A stretch of 64,000 bases of DNA, from assembly GCF_029892095.1 (NCBI RefSeq), contig NZ_JARZAE010000004.1, positions 8,246,001 through 8,310,000 on the forward strand, read 5' to 3'. The notes below the pieces were generated by a model, which was given only the letters and a program-made list of their open reading frames with translations, searched no databases and was not told where the DNA came from. The stretch comes from Kitasatospora sp. MAP12-44. GTDB lineage: Bacteria; Actinomycetota; Actinomycetes; Streptomycetales; Streptomycetaceae. The position numbers were made by a program, and so were the translations under genes. Positions 39,588 through 47,718 of the stretch are shown here, piece by piece (within the stretch, counting starts at the first letter, position 1; each line of letters begins with the position of its first letter).

Positions 39588-41120
39588 TCACGGTCGGGAG
39601 AGACGACGGCTGGCTCGGGGCGCGCGGCCGTGCGGACGGCCACGACCGTGTGGAAGGCGCGTGGCCTGTCGGGCCTGTCGGGCCTGGTAGCAGGCGCGCA
39701 GGTACCAGCCGGCCAGCCGCTCGCACGCCGCCTGCCGCTGCTCGGTGGTCTCGTCCCGGCGGGTGAGTTCGGCCGCGTAGGTGCGCAGCAGGTCGTGCAG
39801 CCGGTAGCGGTCGGGGCCGTCGACCTCGACGAGGTGGGCCTCGACGAGGGTGTCGAGCAGGTCCTCGGCTCGTCGCAGGGGGAGGTCGAGGAGGGCGGCG
39901 GCAGCGTGTGCGGTGAAGCGGGTGCTGGGGCACAGCCCCAAAAGTCGGAACGCCCACGCCGCGGACCCATCGGCTGAACTGCCCGCCTGCGCTCCGGTAC
40001 TCGGCCGCCCGGCCCGGATGCCCGGGAGGTTGTGGTAGCTGGTGTGGAAGGCGGTGCGGATGGCGAGGTCGCCGAGGGTGAGCTCGTCGAGGAGGTGGCG
40101 TTCGTCCTCCAGGCGATCGGCCAGGGTGGCGATGGCCCAGGTGGTGCGGTCCGCCAGGCGGGCGCCGGCGATCCGCAGCGCGAGCGGCACGCCCCCGCAG
40201 CCGGCCAGCACCCGCGCCACCGCCTCCGGTTCGGCGGCGGTCCGCCGATCGCTGATGACCGCGGCGAGCAACTCGCCCGCCTCCTGGTCGTCGAGGGTGC
40301 TCAGCGGCAGATGGCGGGTGGCGAGCAGGTCGCTGAGGCGGGTGCGGGCGGTGATCAGGACGGCGCAGCCGGCCGTGCCGGGGATCAGCGAGCGGATCTG
40401 CGCGGCGCCGGCGGCGTTGTCCAACACCACCAGCACCCGCCGCCCGGCCAGCAGGCTGCGAAAGCGCGCCGCCAACTCCTCGACCTGAGACGGGATGCTC
40501 CCGGCATCCTCGCCCAGCGCCCGCAGCCACTGGCCCAGCACCTCCGTGGGATCCCGAGGGGCGAGGTCGGCGCCCCGCAGGTCGGCGTACAGTTGCCCAT
40601 CGGGGAAGTGAAGGGCGGCCAAGTGTCCGGCCTGGACGGCGAGTGCGGTCTTGCCTAGCCCGCCGGCGCCGGTGACCGCGACCACCGGGACCTGCCCGGG
40701 CCCGTGCCCGCCGGTGGTCAGCAGGCCGACCAGCTCGTCCAGTTGCTCGCGTCGGCCGGTGAAGTCGGCCACCACCGCCGGAAGTTGCGCCGGCACGGAT
40801 GCCGGGGCCACTGACACCGTGGCCGCCGGGGTCGGTGGCCGACTGCCGTCGGGTGGCGACAGAGGACAATGGACGTCACCGAGCAACCGCAGCAGCCGGG
40901 TGCCGTCCACGCCGAGCGCTCCGGCCAGGGCCGCCAACGCCTCCCGGGTGACGAGCCGTTTGCCGTTCAGCCAGCGCTCCCACGAGGCATGGCTGTAGTG
41001 CGTCAGCACCCCAAGCTGCTTCAACGACAGCCGATGCGCGTCCTTCAACGCGCGCAGCTCCTCCACCAGTTGCCGCTGATCCGGGCTCAGCCCGTCAGGC
41101 AGCGCAGTCCAGTACGACAC
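39588..41120 (-). CDS. HTH-NB-ARC (STAND) regulator, short form
   Basis: 510 aa from GTG 41120. N-terminal XRE-like HTH (~20-65, LKDAHRLSLKQLGVLTHYSH and ASWERWLNGKRLVTREALAALA). NB-ARC ATPase follows: Walker A GAGGLGKT at 151-158, Walker B RVLVVLDNA at ~228-236, GGVPLALRIAG (GLPL-type) and a winged-helix region ending YRLHDLLRTYAAEL. Relatives usually carry a C-terminal TPR sensor of 300-500 residues; here the protein stops after ~50 Arg-rich residues, so the sensor is absent or split off. Divergent from a secreted ChW protein with shared palindromes between. Confidence 0.85.
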   Translation of the reverse strand: MSYWTALPDGLSPDQRQLVEELRALKDAHRLSLKQLGVLTHYSHASWERWLNGKRLVTREALAALAGALGVDGTRLLRLLGDVHCPLSPPDGSRPPTPAATVSVAPASVPAQLPAVVADFTGRREQLDELVGLLTTGGHGPGQVPVVAVTGAGGLGKTALAVQAGHLAALHFPDGQLYADLRGADLAPRDPTEVLGQWLRALGEDAGSIPSQVEELAARFRSLLAGRRVLVVLDNAAGAAQIRSLIPGTAGCAVLITARTRLSDLLATRHLPLSTLDDQEAGELLAAVISDRRTAAEPEAVARVLAGCGGVPLALRIAGARLADRTTWAIATLADRLEDERHLLDELTLGDLAIRTAFHTSYHNLPGIRAGRPSTGAQAGSSADGSAAWAFRLLGLCPSTRFTAHAAAALLDLPLRRAEDLLDTLVEAHLVEVDGPDRYRLHDLLRTYAAELTRRDETTEQRQAACERLAGWYLRACYQARQARQATRLPHGRGRPHGRAPRASRRLSRP

Positions 41121-41139
41121 GAGACCATCCCCCCGGGGA

Positions 41140-41213
41140 TCACAGTGTCACGAAACGCCGGTGACGTCGTCTCACAGCGCAGTTCGCACGCATCCGGTCG
41201 GTGACAGTGTCAC
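41140..41213. promoter_or_regulatory. Paired candidate operators between the NB-ARC and ChW genes
   Basis: TCACAGTGTCAC at 41140-41151 and the perfect palindrome GTGACA-G-TGTCAC at 41201-41213 share CAGTGTCAC, with centres about 62 bp apart (near six helical turns). They are the only such sites in the 190-bp divergent gap and may bind the XRE-type HTH of the NB-ARC protein. Confidence 0.5.
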
Positions 41214-41310
41214 ACACCCAGGCGCCGCCCTAGGCGAACTCGACCGAAAACCCAAGGATCGGCGTCAGGTGGACAACTCACCGACAGTCCAACGATCCTG
41301 GAGGCTCACC

Positions 41311-41943
41311 ATGCGGTTCATCACCGGCTCACGCCCGGCCCGAGTGGCAACGCTGCTCGCCACCGGCCTGCTCGCCGCCGGTCTCTCGGCCGCCACCGGC
41401 CCCACGGCCTTCGCTGCCCAGCCAGCACAGTCCGCCCACACCACCGCCAGCACCGGCGACCAGGCCAACGCGAAGGCGATGCAGCAGGCCCTGGCCGCCG
41501 CCCTGCAGAAGCAGGCCATCCTGCACCCCAACGACACCGGCCGCCACATCTGTTACGCCGCCCAGGTCCAGAACATCGGCTGGCAGGCAGCGGTATGCGA
41601 TGGGCAGATCGCGGGCACCGTCGGGCAGTCGCTCCGCCTGGAGGCGCTCAATATCGCGGTCTCCGGTGTCGGCGGAGTGTGCGCGCAGGCGCACGTGCAG
41701 AACATCGGCTGGCAGAATCCGGTCTGCGGAAACGACGGCGATGTCCTAGAGGTCGGCACCGTCGGGATGTCGCTGCGGATGGAGGCCCTCAGCATCATGG
41801 TCCCCACCGGCAGCGTGTGTGCGGACGCCCACGTGCAGAACATCGGCTGGCAGGGCACGAGGTGCCAGGGCGCCAACGTCTGGGACACGGTCGGCACGGT
41901 CGGTCAGTCCCTGCGAATGGAAGCGATCGCGCTGACCGTCTGA
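41311..41943 (+). CDS. Secreted protein with three ChW repeats
   Basis: 210 aa from ATG 41311 (CTGGAGG upstream). Signal peptide ~1-38 ending AFAA, a ~45-residue Gln/Ala-rich spacer, then three ~48-residue repeats each holding (A/H)VQNIGWQ, a Cys, and GTVG(Q/M)SLR(L/M)EA, the hallmark of clostridial hydrophobic-with-conserved-W (ChW) repeats. In Clostridium these occur in surface adhesins and wall enzymes. Each repeat here has a Cys pair (for example HICYAAQ...AAVCDG), suggesting a disulfide per repeat. No catalytic domain: a binding protein or lectin-like module. Confidence 0.85.
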   Translation: MRFITGSRPARVATLLATGLLAAGLSAATGPTAFAAQPAQSAHTTASTGDQANAKAMQQALAAALQKQAILHPNDTGRHICYAAQVQNIGWQAAVCDGQIAGTVGQSLRLEALNIAVSGVGGVCAQAHVQNIGWQNPVCGNDGDVLEVGTVGMSLRMEALSIMVPTGSVCADAHVQNIGWQGTRCQGANVWDTVGTVGQSLRMEAIALTV

Positions 41944-41959
41944 CCCTGAGTACCTCAGG

Positions 41960-42012
41960 TGCAGGGCCGCTCCCGCTTGCCGGCTATTGCCGCAGGCGGG
42001 AGCGGCCCTGCA
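41960..42012 (+). terminator. Large hairpin terminator after the ChW gene
   Basis: Perfect 17-bp arms (TGCAGGGCCGCTCCCGC and complement) around a 19-base loop, 16 bases after the stop. Confidence 0.75.
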
Positions 42013-42148
42013 CCCGTGCGGCCGAGTGGGTGATCCGCAGCCGCCGGGCGGGGGAGGGCGCGGTGTGGCAGGGCGGGCCGGGTGGCTCGGCATCCAGACT
42101 CGTGATCGGGGCGACAACAGCAAGATCACCAGGAAAGCCGAGATCACG

Positions 42149-42922
42149 ATGCATGACTCACCAGCTGACAGCCACCGGCAGGCGGACGTCGCCGGCTCAG
42201 CCACCCGACGCCGCTTTCTCGTCGGCGGCGCCGGCGCAGTGGCCGCCGTCCCCCTCCTCGGAACCGCCCGGGCGTTCGCGCAGCCCCGCAGCATCGCCGA
42301 TCCGACGCAGCCGCTGGTGCCGGATGCGGACACGCCCGGGCCGGACGAGGCGCTGCGGTGGCTGGTCGAAGGCAACGAGCGGTGGGTGGCCGGAAAGCTC
42401 CTGCATCCGCACCAGACCGTGGCCCGCCGCCTCGCGGTGGCCGCGGGCCAACACCCGCTGGCGACCGTCTTCTCGTGCATCGACTCCCGCGTGCCGCCCG
42501 AGATCGTCTTCGACCGTGGCGTCGGGGACTTGTACGTCGTGCGAACCGCGGCCCAGACCAACGACGACCTGATCCAGGGCGCGGTCGAGTACGGCGCCGA
42601 GGAGGCCGTGACCCCGCTGGTCGTGGTGATGGGCCACCAGCGCTGCGGCGCCGTCACCTTCGCGGTGGATGCCCTCAACAACGGCACCGAGGTACCGGCC
42701 CACCTCGTCGCGGTCGTCGAAGCCCTCAAGCCCGCCTACGAGGCAGCCAAGCCCCACCCCGGCGACCAGGTCGACAACACCGTTCGCGCCCAGATCTGCC
42801 TCACCGCCGACCAGCTCCGCGAGGACCCCCTGCTCGCCCCGCTCGTCTCCGAGCACCGGGTCCAAGTGGTGGGCGCCTACTACTCCCTGGACACCGGCTG
42901 CGTGGAGTTCATGCTCCCCTGA
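42149..42922 (+). CDS. Tat-exported beta-carbonic anhydrase
   Basis: 257 aa from ATG 42149. A twin-arginine signal (TRRRFLVGGAGAVAAVPLLG, then TARAFA) indicates export of a folded enzyme. The beta-CA zinc ligands are all present: Cys110 in FSCIDSR (with the Asp112-Arg114 dyad), His163 and Cys166 in MGHQRCGAV. It interconverts CO2 and bicarbonate outside the membrane. The closing DTGCVEFML is typical of clade with E. coli Can-like ends. Its 3' end overlaps the convergent methyltransferase by 14 bases. Confidence 0.93.
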   Translation: MHDSPADSHRQADVAGSATRRRFLVGGAGAVAAVPLLGTARAFAQPRSIADPTQPLVPDADTPGPDEALRWLVEGNERWVAGKLLHPHQTVARRLAVAAGQHPLATVFSCIDSRVPPEIVFDRGVGDLYVVRTAAQTNDDLIQGAVEYGAEEAVTPLVVVMGHQRCGAVTFAVDALNNGTEVPAHLVAVVEALKPAYEAAKPHPGDQVDNTVRAQICLTADQLREDPLLAPLVSEHRVQVVGAYYSLDTGCVEFMLP

Positions 42923-44096
42923 CGCTCGGAGGACGACCAGGTTGGTTCACCGGCTGGTCGGGGTCGTCCAGCCACACCCGGTGGTCGCCGGCGGTGTCCA
43001 CGGTCAGCCCGAAGCGGTCGAAGCCGGGCCGGCCGGCGCCGAGCCACCACGCGTACGCCGCTTCGAACTCGTCCCACAGGCGCCGGGCGCCGTACTGCCG
43101 CACCTGGTGCTCAGGCTCACCGTCCCGGAAGGTGACAGCGGACCAGGCCGGCTCTGCGAGGCTGTACAGCCACAGCGTGCGGGCGCCGTCGTCGTGAGGC
43201 TGGAACGCGTGGGTGGCGTGCGGAAGTCGAAGGCCGAGCGCGAACGGGAACGGGTCGAACTGCCCATGTGCCGGCAGGGTGGCCACGGTGGTGGACTCCT
43301 CCACCGTGCCGCCGGCGTCCGGCGCTTCGGGCCACACCAGGCGGTGTGCGCGAAGTTTCATGAACTCCACCGGCCGCAGGAACGGCCCGGTGGCGGCCGT
43401 GCCGTCGTCGTGAACGGTGAGTCGCACCAGAGCATCGGCGTTGCCGTAATGGGTGCCCCACGGTGCGAGGATCACGCCGCCCGGCCGGGTCTGCTCGACC
43501 AGGGCGCCGGGGATCTGCCGCAGGCCGCAGGACACGATGACGCGGTCGTACGCGGCGCCGGCCTTCCAGCCGAACCGGCCGTCGCCACAGATCACGGTGG
43601 GCCGGTAGCCGGCCGCCCCGAGCCGGCTACGGGCGTCGGCGGTGACCTGCGGATCGACGTCCACCGCGTAGACGTTGGCGTCGCCGAGCCGGTGCGCCAG
43701 TAGCGCCGTGTCCCATCCGGTGCCGGCGCCGATGTTCAACACCTTCTGCCCCGGTTGGGGGTCGAGTTCGGCGAGCATCCCGGCAACGACGCTGGGCATG
43801 CTCGCCGAACTGGTGGGCACGGTGCCCGGTTCGGTGCCGGCGTGCTGGCCGTCGTCCCACTGAGTGACGATCGGGATGTCGGCGTCGGCCGCCTGCGTCC
43901 ACGCGTCGGGGTCGGTGCGGCGGTCGAGCGGCCGGCTCCGCCCGGTGGCCATGTCGTGGGCCCACATCAGGTCGGGCAGGAACAGCGAGCGGGGCAGCGC
44001 GGTGAACGCGGCTGCCCATTGGGGGGTCACGTAGTCGGGAAGGCGCCGCCCCGGCGCACGGCCGGGGCGGTCCTCCCACTCAGGGGCGAGCGTCAC
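42909..44096 (-). CDS. PCMT-like O-methyltransferase, candidate RiPP aspartate methylase
   Basis: 395 aa from GTG 44096, which overlaps the TGA of the upstream 54-aa peptide gene (GTGA). Central PCMT (protein-L-isoaspartate O-methyltransferase) domain: SSASMPSVVAGMLAELDP before SAM motif I (LNIGAGTGW, 120-128), then VYAVDVDP, GDGRFGW and YDRVIVSCGLRQIP. N-terminal ~90 and C-terminal ~180 residues are extensions absent from housekeeping PCMT but usual in the homologues that modify RiPP precursors (lanthipeptide, lasso, graspetide, imiditide and pamtide systems). There the enzyme methylates Asp, giving aspartimide or isoaspartate. Coupling to a peptide rich in Asp-Gly supports this. Confidence 0.85.
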   Translation of the reverse strand: MTLAPEWEDRPGRAPGRRLPDYVTPQWAAAFTALPRSLFLPDLMWAHDMATGRSRPLDRRTDPDAWTQAADADIPIVTQWDDGQHAGTEPGTVPTSSASMPSVVAGMLAELDPQPGQKVLNIGAGTGWDTALLAHRLGDANVYAVDVDPQVTADARSRLGAAGYRPTVICGDGRFGWKAGAAYDRVIVSCGLRQIPGALVEQTRPGGVILAPWGTHYGNADALVRLTVHDDGTAATGPFLRPVEFMKLRAHRLVWPEAPDAGGTVEESTTVATLPAHGQFDPFPFALGLRLPHATHAFQPHDDGARTLWLYSLAEPAWSAVTFRDGEPEHQVRQYGARRLWDEFEAAYAWWLGAGRPGFDRFGLTVDTAGDHRVWLDDPDQPVNQPGRPPSVRGA

Positions 44097-44257
44097 TTGC
44101 GGTGGCCTCCGTCACCGGGAGGCGGGCCGCCGTCGGGGGTCGGCGGGGCCGGCGGCGGCGTCCACGGCTGACCGGGGACCAGGTCCGAGTTTCCGCCGCC
44201 GCCCTGGTCGCCGCCACCTCCTCCGCCGCCTCCGTGGCCGCCATCGTTCGCGATCAT
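44093..44257 (-). CDS. 54-aa Gly-rich peptide, candidate RiPP precursor
   Basis: ATG at 44257 with a near-perfect ribosome-binding site (AAAGGAGA). Starts MIANDGGHGG, runs through a block of eight glycines, continues DQGGGGNSDLVPGQPWTPPP, and ends TPDGGPPPGDGGHRK. Three of its five Asp are followed by Gly-Gly (Asp5, Asp42, Asp49), the sequence most prone to aspartimide formation, and it also has Asn4-Asp5 and Asn23-Ser. Its TGA overlaps the GTG of the PCMT-like gene and its ATG overlaps the stop of the 67-aa frame. Reading: substrate of the methyltransferase. Too small for a folded domain. Confidence 0.65.
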   Translation of the reverse strand: MIANDGGHGGGGGGGGDQGGGGNSDLVPGQPWTPPPAPPTPDGGPPPGDGGHRK

Positions 44258-44457
44258 GGTTGGTCTCCTTTGTCGCGTCGGTACTGATGGTCCCTTCCCG
44301 GGGTGCGGGATGGGTAGGGCACCGGCTGCACGGGGGTGACGGCCGGCTCGCGCTCGGGGGCTGGTCCGCCCGGTGCGTTTCCACGATTGCCGAGGGGGAT
44401 CGGTTGTCCTGCACCGGGCGGAGTACCAGACTGGCCATCAGAACTGCTCGTTCTCAA
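44254..44457 (-). CDS. Pro/Gly-rich 67-aa frame coupled to the peptide gene
   Basis: Open frame from a TTG at 44457, ending in a TGA that overlaps the ATG of the 54-aa gene (ATGA). Sequence is PAGQ-rich (GTPPGAGQPIPLGNRGN, REPAVTPVQPVPYPSRT) and ends GRDHQYRRDKGDQP. No good ribosome-binding site is seen before the TTG, so the start is uncertain and it might continue from further upstream or not be translated. The start-stop overlap favours a real gene: a second precursor or leader-type partner of the same cluster. Confidence 0.4.
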   Translation of the reverse strand: MRTSSSDGQSGTPPGAGQPIPLGNRGNAPGGPAPEREPAVTPVQPVPYPSRTPGRDHQYRRDKGDQP

Positions 44458-44692
44458 CGCGCTTGCACGGGCTGGGGCGGCGACTGTCGGTCGATCGCGT
44501 GGTCCACCACGGTCTCCGGTGGCGGGGCGTCAACGCCATATCACCGGTAACTCATTCTGTGGAGGTTCCGAGTCGTCCGCTATCACCGGGGTGTCATCCG
44601 CTGCCCGTATGCCGCGCTCGGCCTGGGGCCGGAGCGCAGTGGCCGGGTCTGGAAGTGGCGATGATGCCGCCGCATTCGGCAGGATCTCGGTC

Positions 44693-45730
44693 ATGCGGAT
44701 TCTTGTGATGGGCGGGACATGGTTTCTGGGCCGCGCAGTGGTCCAGGACGCTCTGGAACACGGCTGGGATGTATCGACGTTCAATCGAGGCCGTTCCGGG
44801 CCGGACGTGCCCGGCGTCGAGGCGATCCACGGCGATCGAACCGATGACGATGACCTGGCACGCCTTGCCGGGTACGGGCGTTGGGATGCGGTGATCGACA
44901 CGTCTGCCGGCGAGCAACCGCCTCGGACGGTTCTCGCCGGTGCTCAGGCTCTGGAGGCCGCAGCTGACCGGTACGTCTACGTCTCGACGGCCTCGGTGTA
45001 CGCCGGCTGGCCCGACCAGCCGCTTCGGGTTGGCGATCCTCTGCTGGACGGCCCACCCGATGCGGATGAGGACTACGGTCGTAACCCCGAAGGCTGGGTC
45101 GGCCCCAACCTTCACTATGGACGGCAGAAGGCCGGCGCCGAACGTGCTGTCCTGGCGGCCTTCGGGGACGACAGGTCCTGGCTGTTGCGGCCAGGGGTGA
45201 TCCTCGGCCCCGGGGAGTACGTCGGCCGACTTCCGTGGTGGCTCCATCGCGCCGAGCGCGGCGGGCGGATCCTGGCGCCGGGCAACCCCGACAAGGGTAT
45301 CCAGCCGGTGGATGTGCGCGACGTGGCCCGGTTCGTGCTCGACGTCGCCCAGCGGCCTGGTGGCGGGGTCCACAACGTCACCGCCCCGATCGGCCGCGAC
45401 ACGATGGCTCGGTTCCTGCAGTCGTGCATCGACGCCACCGGAAGCAGCAGCAGTCTGGAGTGGGTGGACGACGGCCTGCTACTGGAGCACGGCGTGGAGC
45501 AGTGGACCGAACTTCCCTTGTGGCGCACGAATGAGGGAGTGTGGCTCATCGACTCGACGACCGCGTACGAGGCCGGGTTGAGCTGCCGTCCGCTGGTGGA
45601 GACCGTTGCCGATACCTGGGCGTCGCTTCAGTCCGGCAGCCTGCCGGTTCCGCACCCAAGGGCCGCCGCCCACGGCATCGCGCCGGAGAAGGAGGCGGCG
45701 ATTCTCACTGCCGTTGCGGCCCTGTCATGA
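44693..45730 (+). CDS. NAD-dependent epimerase/reductase (extended SDR)
   Basis: 345 aa from MRILVMGGTWFLGRAV. Rossmann start with G-x-x-x-F-x-G-R (MGGTWFLGR), DVSTFNRGRSGPD, WDAVIDTSAG, STASVYAGW and the catalytic-type YGRQKAG, then a variable substrate domain. Typical of streptomycete sugar-epimerase-like reductases whose substrate is unknown. Divergent from the methyltransferase/peptide cluster (235 bp between), so it may share regulation or be independent. Confidence 0.85.
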   Translation: MRILVMGGTWFLGRAVVQDALEHGWDVSTFNRGRSGPDVPGVEAIHGDRTDDDDLARLAGYGRWDAVIDTSAGEQPPRTVLAGAQALEAAADRYVYVSTASVYAGWPDQPLRVGDPLLDGPPDADEDYGRNPEGWVGPNLHYGRQKAGAERAVLAAFGDDRSWLLRPGVILGPGEYVGRLPWWLHRAERGGRILAPGNPDKGIQPVDVRDVARFVLDVAQRPGGGVHNVTAPIGRDTMARFLQSCIDATGSSSSLEWVDDGLLLEHGVEQWTELPLWRTNEGVWLIDSTTAYEAGLSCRPLVETVADTWASLQSGSLPVPHPRAAAHGIAPEKEAAILTAVAALS

Positions 45731-45786
45731 GACGGCGCGCGTCCAGCTCCACTGGACGCGCGCCTGTCGATGACAGAGGGACGAAG

Positions 45787-47121
45787 TCAGCCGCCGAGGG
45801 AAAGGCGGGTCACCCCGGGGCGGAGTTGCTTCGCAACAGACGCACGGACGTACTCCTCCAAGTCCTCGCCCAGCGCGATGGCTGTGGGGGCGGTGCAGAC
45901 GGGCTCGGTGATGAGGAGATTGCGCACACGGTGGACGCGCTCTACCAGACCGGCGATGCGGCGGTCCGGGGGGAGCGTCGCAATCGGCTTCAGCATGTCG
46001 ACCGCGCCGTCCAGATCACCGGCGAGCAGGAAGCCGGCGGCACCGTCAGCACGAGCTTCCGCCTCGATACGCGGTGTCCGGCGGCCTACGGGAAGCGCTG
46101 CCTGCAACGCCAGGACCTGGCCGGTCTGTTGCTGTGCTCCGGCGCCGTTGCGCAGGAGGAGGAATGTCGTGCCGTGGGAACGGGCGAGGCGGGCTGCGTC
46201 GTGGTGGAACTCCCCGCCGATTCCGTCGTGGAGATCATCGGTGTCATCGCCCTGGTCGTCCAGGCTGGCCCGCACCGCTCGCTCGGCGCGTACGGCGTCG
46301 CCGAGGTGGCCGTAGACACGGGCTTCGATGGCGGCGAGTCTGGCGCGCGCCACCGCGCCGATCCCCTGGTACATCTGTGCCTGTTTGACGTGCTGGAGAG
46401 CCTCAGCTGGACGGCCGTCCCAGTACGCCAGGATGGCCAACGTCCCGCCGGCGAAGGCCCTCAGCGGATCAAAGCGAGCAGCTTCTCCGTAGGTCGCAGC
46501 AGAGCGGGCCAGCCGGGTGGCCGCCCCCAGGGATCCGAGGTCGAACGCCGACATCGCGAGCAGCGCCGCCGTCTGCCCGGCCGTGATGAGCAGTTCCTGT
46601 CGTTGGGCGGGGATCTGGGTGCGATCCAACATGTCCGCCACGCTCTCCCTCAACGCTTTGCCGTCACGGAAGATGTCGAAGGGCGACTTCTGGTGATAGC
46701 TGCGCGACAGGTTGACGATGTCGTCGCGCAACTGCTCCAAAGACATACTGGACAGGGCTTGGGAAGCCACAGAGAAGGCATGATCCGAGGCGTCACGTGC
46801 GGTCATCGCGAGGTCGCTTTCGAGGTCGTACGGGACTTGCGGGCTGAGGTCGCCCTCGGGAGCCGGAACCAGCAGCGCTGATGCCGGCATATGGAACATC
46901 TGCTCCAACACCTGGGCAGACCTGCCGGCAGGACGGTCGACCCGTCCCGCCGTCCAGCGGCGGAAGGTGGGCTCGGAGATGGTGAGGCCGCCGAACTTGC
47001 GGTCCTTGAGCCGCTTTGCCAGATCGTTGGCCGCAGCTGCAAACTCACGTTCGAAGTCTTGGTAACTCCAGTGACGCTGCTCGGATACGAGAACCCACAG
47101 CAGTGTCCTGGTGGTCTTCAT
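45787..47121 (-). CDS. HTH regulator with TPR-like C-terminal domain
   Basis: 444 aa from MKTTRTLLWVLVSEQRHW (35 upstream residues in the open frame look non-native). N-terminal HTH (~15-80, SYQDFEREFAAAAND, LTISEPTFRRWTAGR), then a long helical-repeat region with TPR-like helices (GQTAALLAMSAFDLG, AATRLARSAATYGEAAR, AILAYWDGRPAEALQHVKQA). This is the common streptomycete XRE/TPR regulator type, often found next to small secreted or modification genes. Divergent from the tiny-gene operon starting at 47417. Confidence 0.8.
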   Translation of the reverse strand: MKTTRTLLWVLVSEQRHWSYQDFEREFAAAANDLAKRLKDRKFGGLTISEPTFRRWTAGRVDRPAGRSAQVLEQMFHMPASALLVPAPEGDLSPQVPYDLESDLAMTARDASDHAFSVASQALSSMSLEQLRDDIVNLSRSYHQKSPFDIFRDGKALRESVADMLDRTQIPAQRQELLITAGQTAALLAMSAFDLGSLGAATRLARSAATYGEAARFDPLRAFAGGTLAILAYWDGRPAEALQHVKQAQMYQGIGAVARARLAAIEARVYGHLGDAVRAERAVRASLDDQGDDTDDLHDGIGGEFHHDAARLARSHGTTFLLLRNGAGAQQQTGQVLALQAALPVGRRTPRIEAEARADGAAGFLLAGDLDGAVDMLKPIATLPPDRRIAGLVERVHRVRNLLITEPVCTAPTAIALGEDLEEYVRASVAKQLRPGVTRLSLGG

Positions 47122-47416
47122 CCGCAGACCCCTTCCGATCCGTCCTGCGCGCCGGATGCGATTCGCGGTGCAGGGACCAGCTTGCCTCGTTCCTAACTGA
47201 TACAGCATCACATCAGCTGTTTTCACTGGTTATGGACAGATGACATCTCAGTGATCCCCGCCGAGTGCAACGGTGCATCAGATGATCGCGGCGCGAACTG
47301 GTGGCGATACGACGGCAGGGCACACAGTAGGTGGTCGATCGAGGTTGGAAGCGAACCGAGCGGCAGCATTTCTTGCTGATCCAACGCCCGATCAATCCCT
47401 ACTCACTGAGGACGCC

Positions 47417-47491
47417 ATGACCCTTCTGCGGATCCGCCACCAGGTATCGCCCAGAGCCCTGCGGAGGGGAGCTGACTCATGTCCATCCTGA
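47417..47491 (+). CDS. Possible 24-aa leader gene
   Basis: ATG 47417 after GAGGACGCC encodes a basic peptide (MTLLRIRHQVSPRALRRG, then ADSCPS) whose end overlaps the start of the next gene by 13 bases. The overlap would couple translation. It could be a leader peptide or chance. The 295 bases before it hold the divergent promoters, including an AT-richer stretch around 47190-47260. Confidence 0.35.
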   Translation: MTLLRIRHQVSPRALRRGADSCPS

Positions 47492-47718
47492 GCCGGCATA
47501 TCCAGGCCCAACGCCAGCAAGCACGCATCGCAGTAACGAAATTGACGGATGCGCTGGCTCGCGCCGGGGCGCCGCTTCCGTCTGTCGGGCTCGACCCGGC
47601 TTCGGCCCTGACCGGCACTGTCCTGGTCGATCTCGGGCGGGCTCGAGCCGACGTGGTCGTAATGATCGCCGAACTGATCCTGGAGGGACTGGACGCCCGT
47701 GACAAGCGACAGAGTTGA
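47479..47718 (+). CDS. 79-aa small helical protein
   Basis: ATG 47479 with CGGAGGGGA upstream. An N-terminal amphipathic helix (LSRHIQAQRQQARIAVTKLT), a turn, then AGAPLPSVGLDPASALTGT and a hydrophobic helix (RADVVVMIAELILEGL). No membrane segment or known domain. Its 3' end overlaps the next gene by 20 bases. Confidence 0.6.
   Translation: MSILSRHIQAQRQQARIAVTKLTDALARAGAPLPSVGLDPASALTGTVLVDLGRARADVVVMIAELILEGLDARDKRQS

Noticed and set aside
44112..44438. 108-codon frame overlapping both peptide genes
   Set aside because: Turns into long Arg runs, and lacks the ATGA/GTGA couplings shown by the other two frames.
42909..44457. Classical ATP-grasp (graspetide) or FxLD lantipeptide cluster
   Set aside because: No ATP-grasp ligase or LanB/LanM-type enzyme is present in the window and the peptide lacks an FxLD motif; only the methyltransferase fits.
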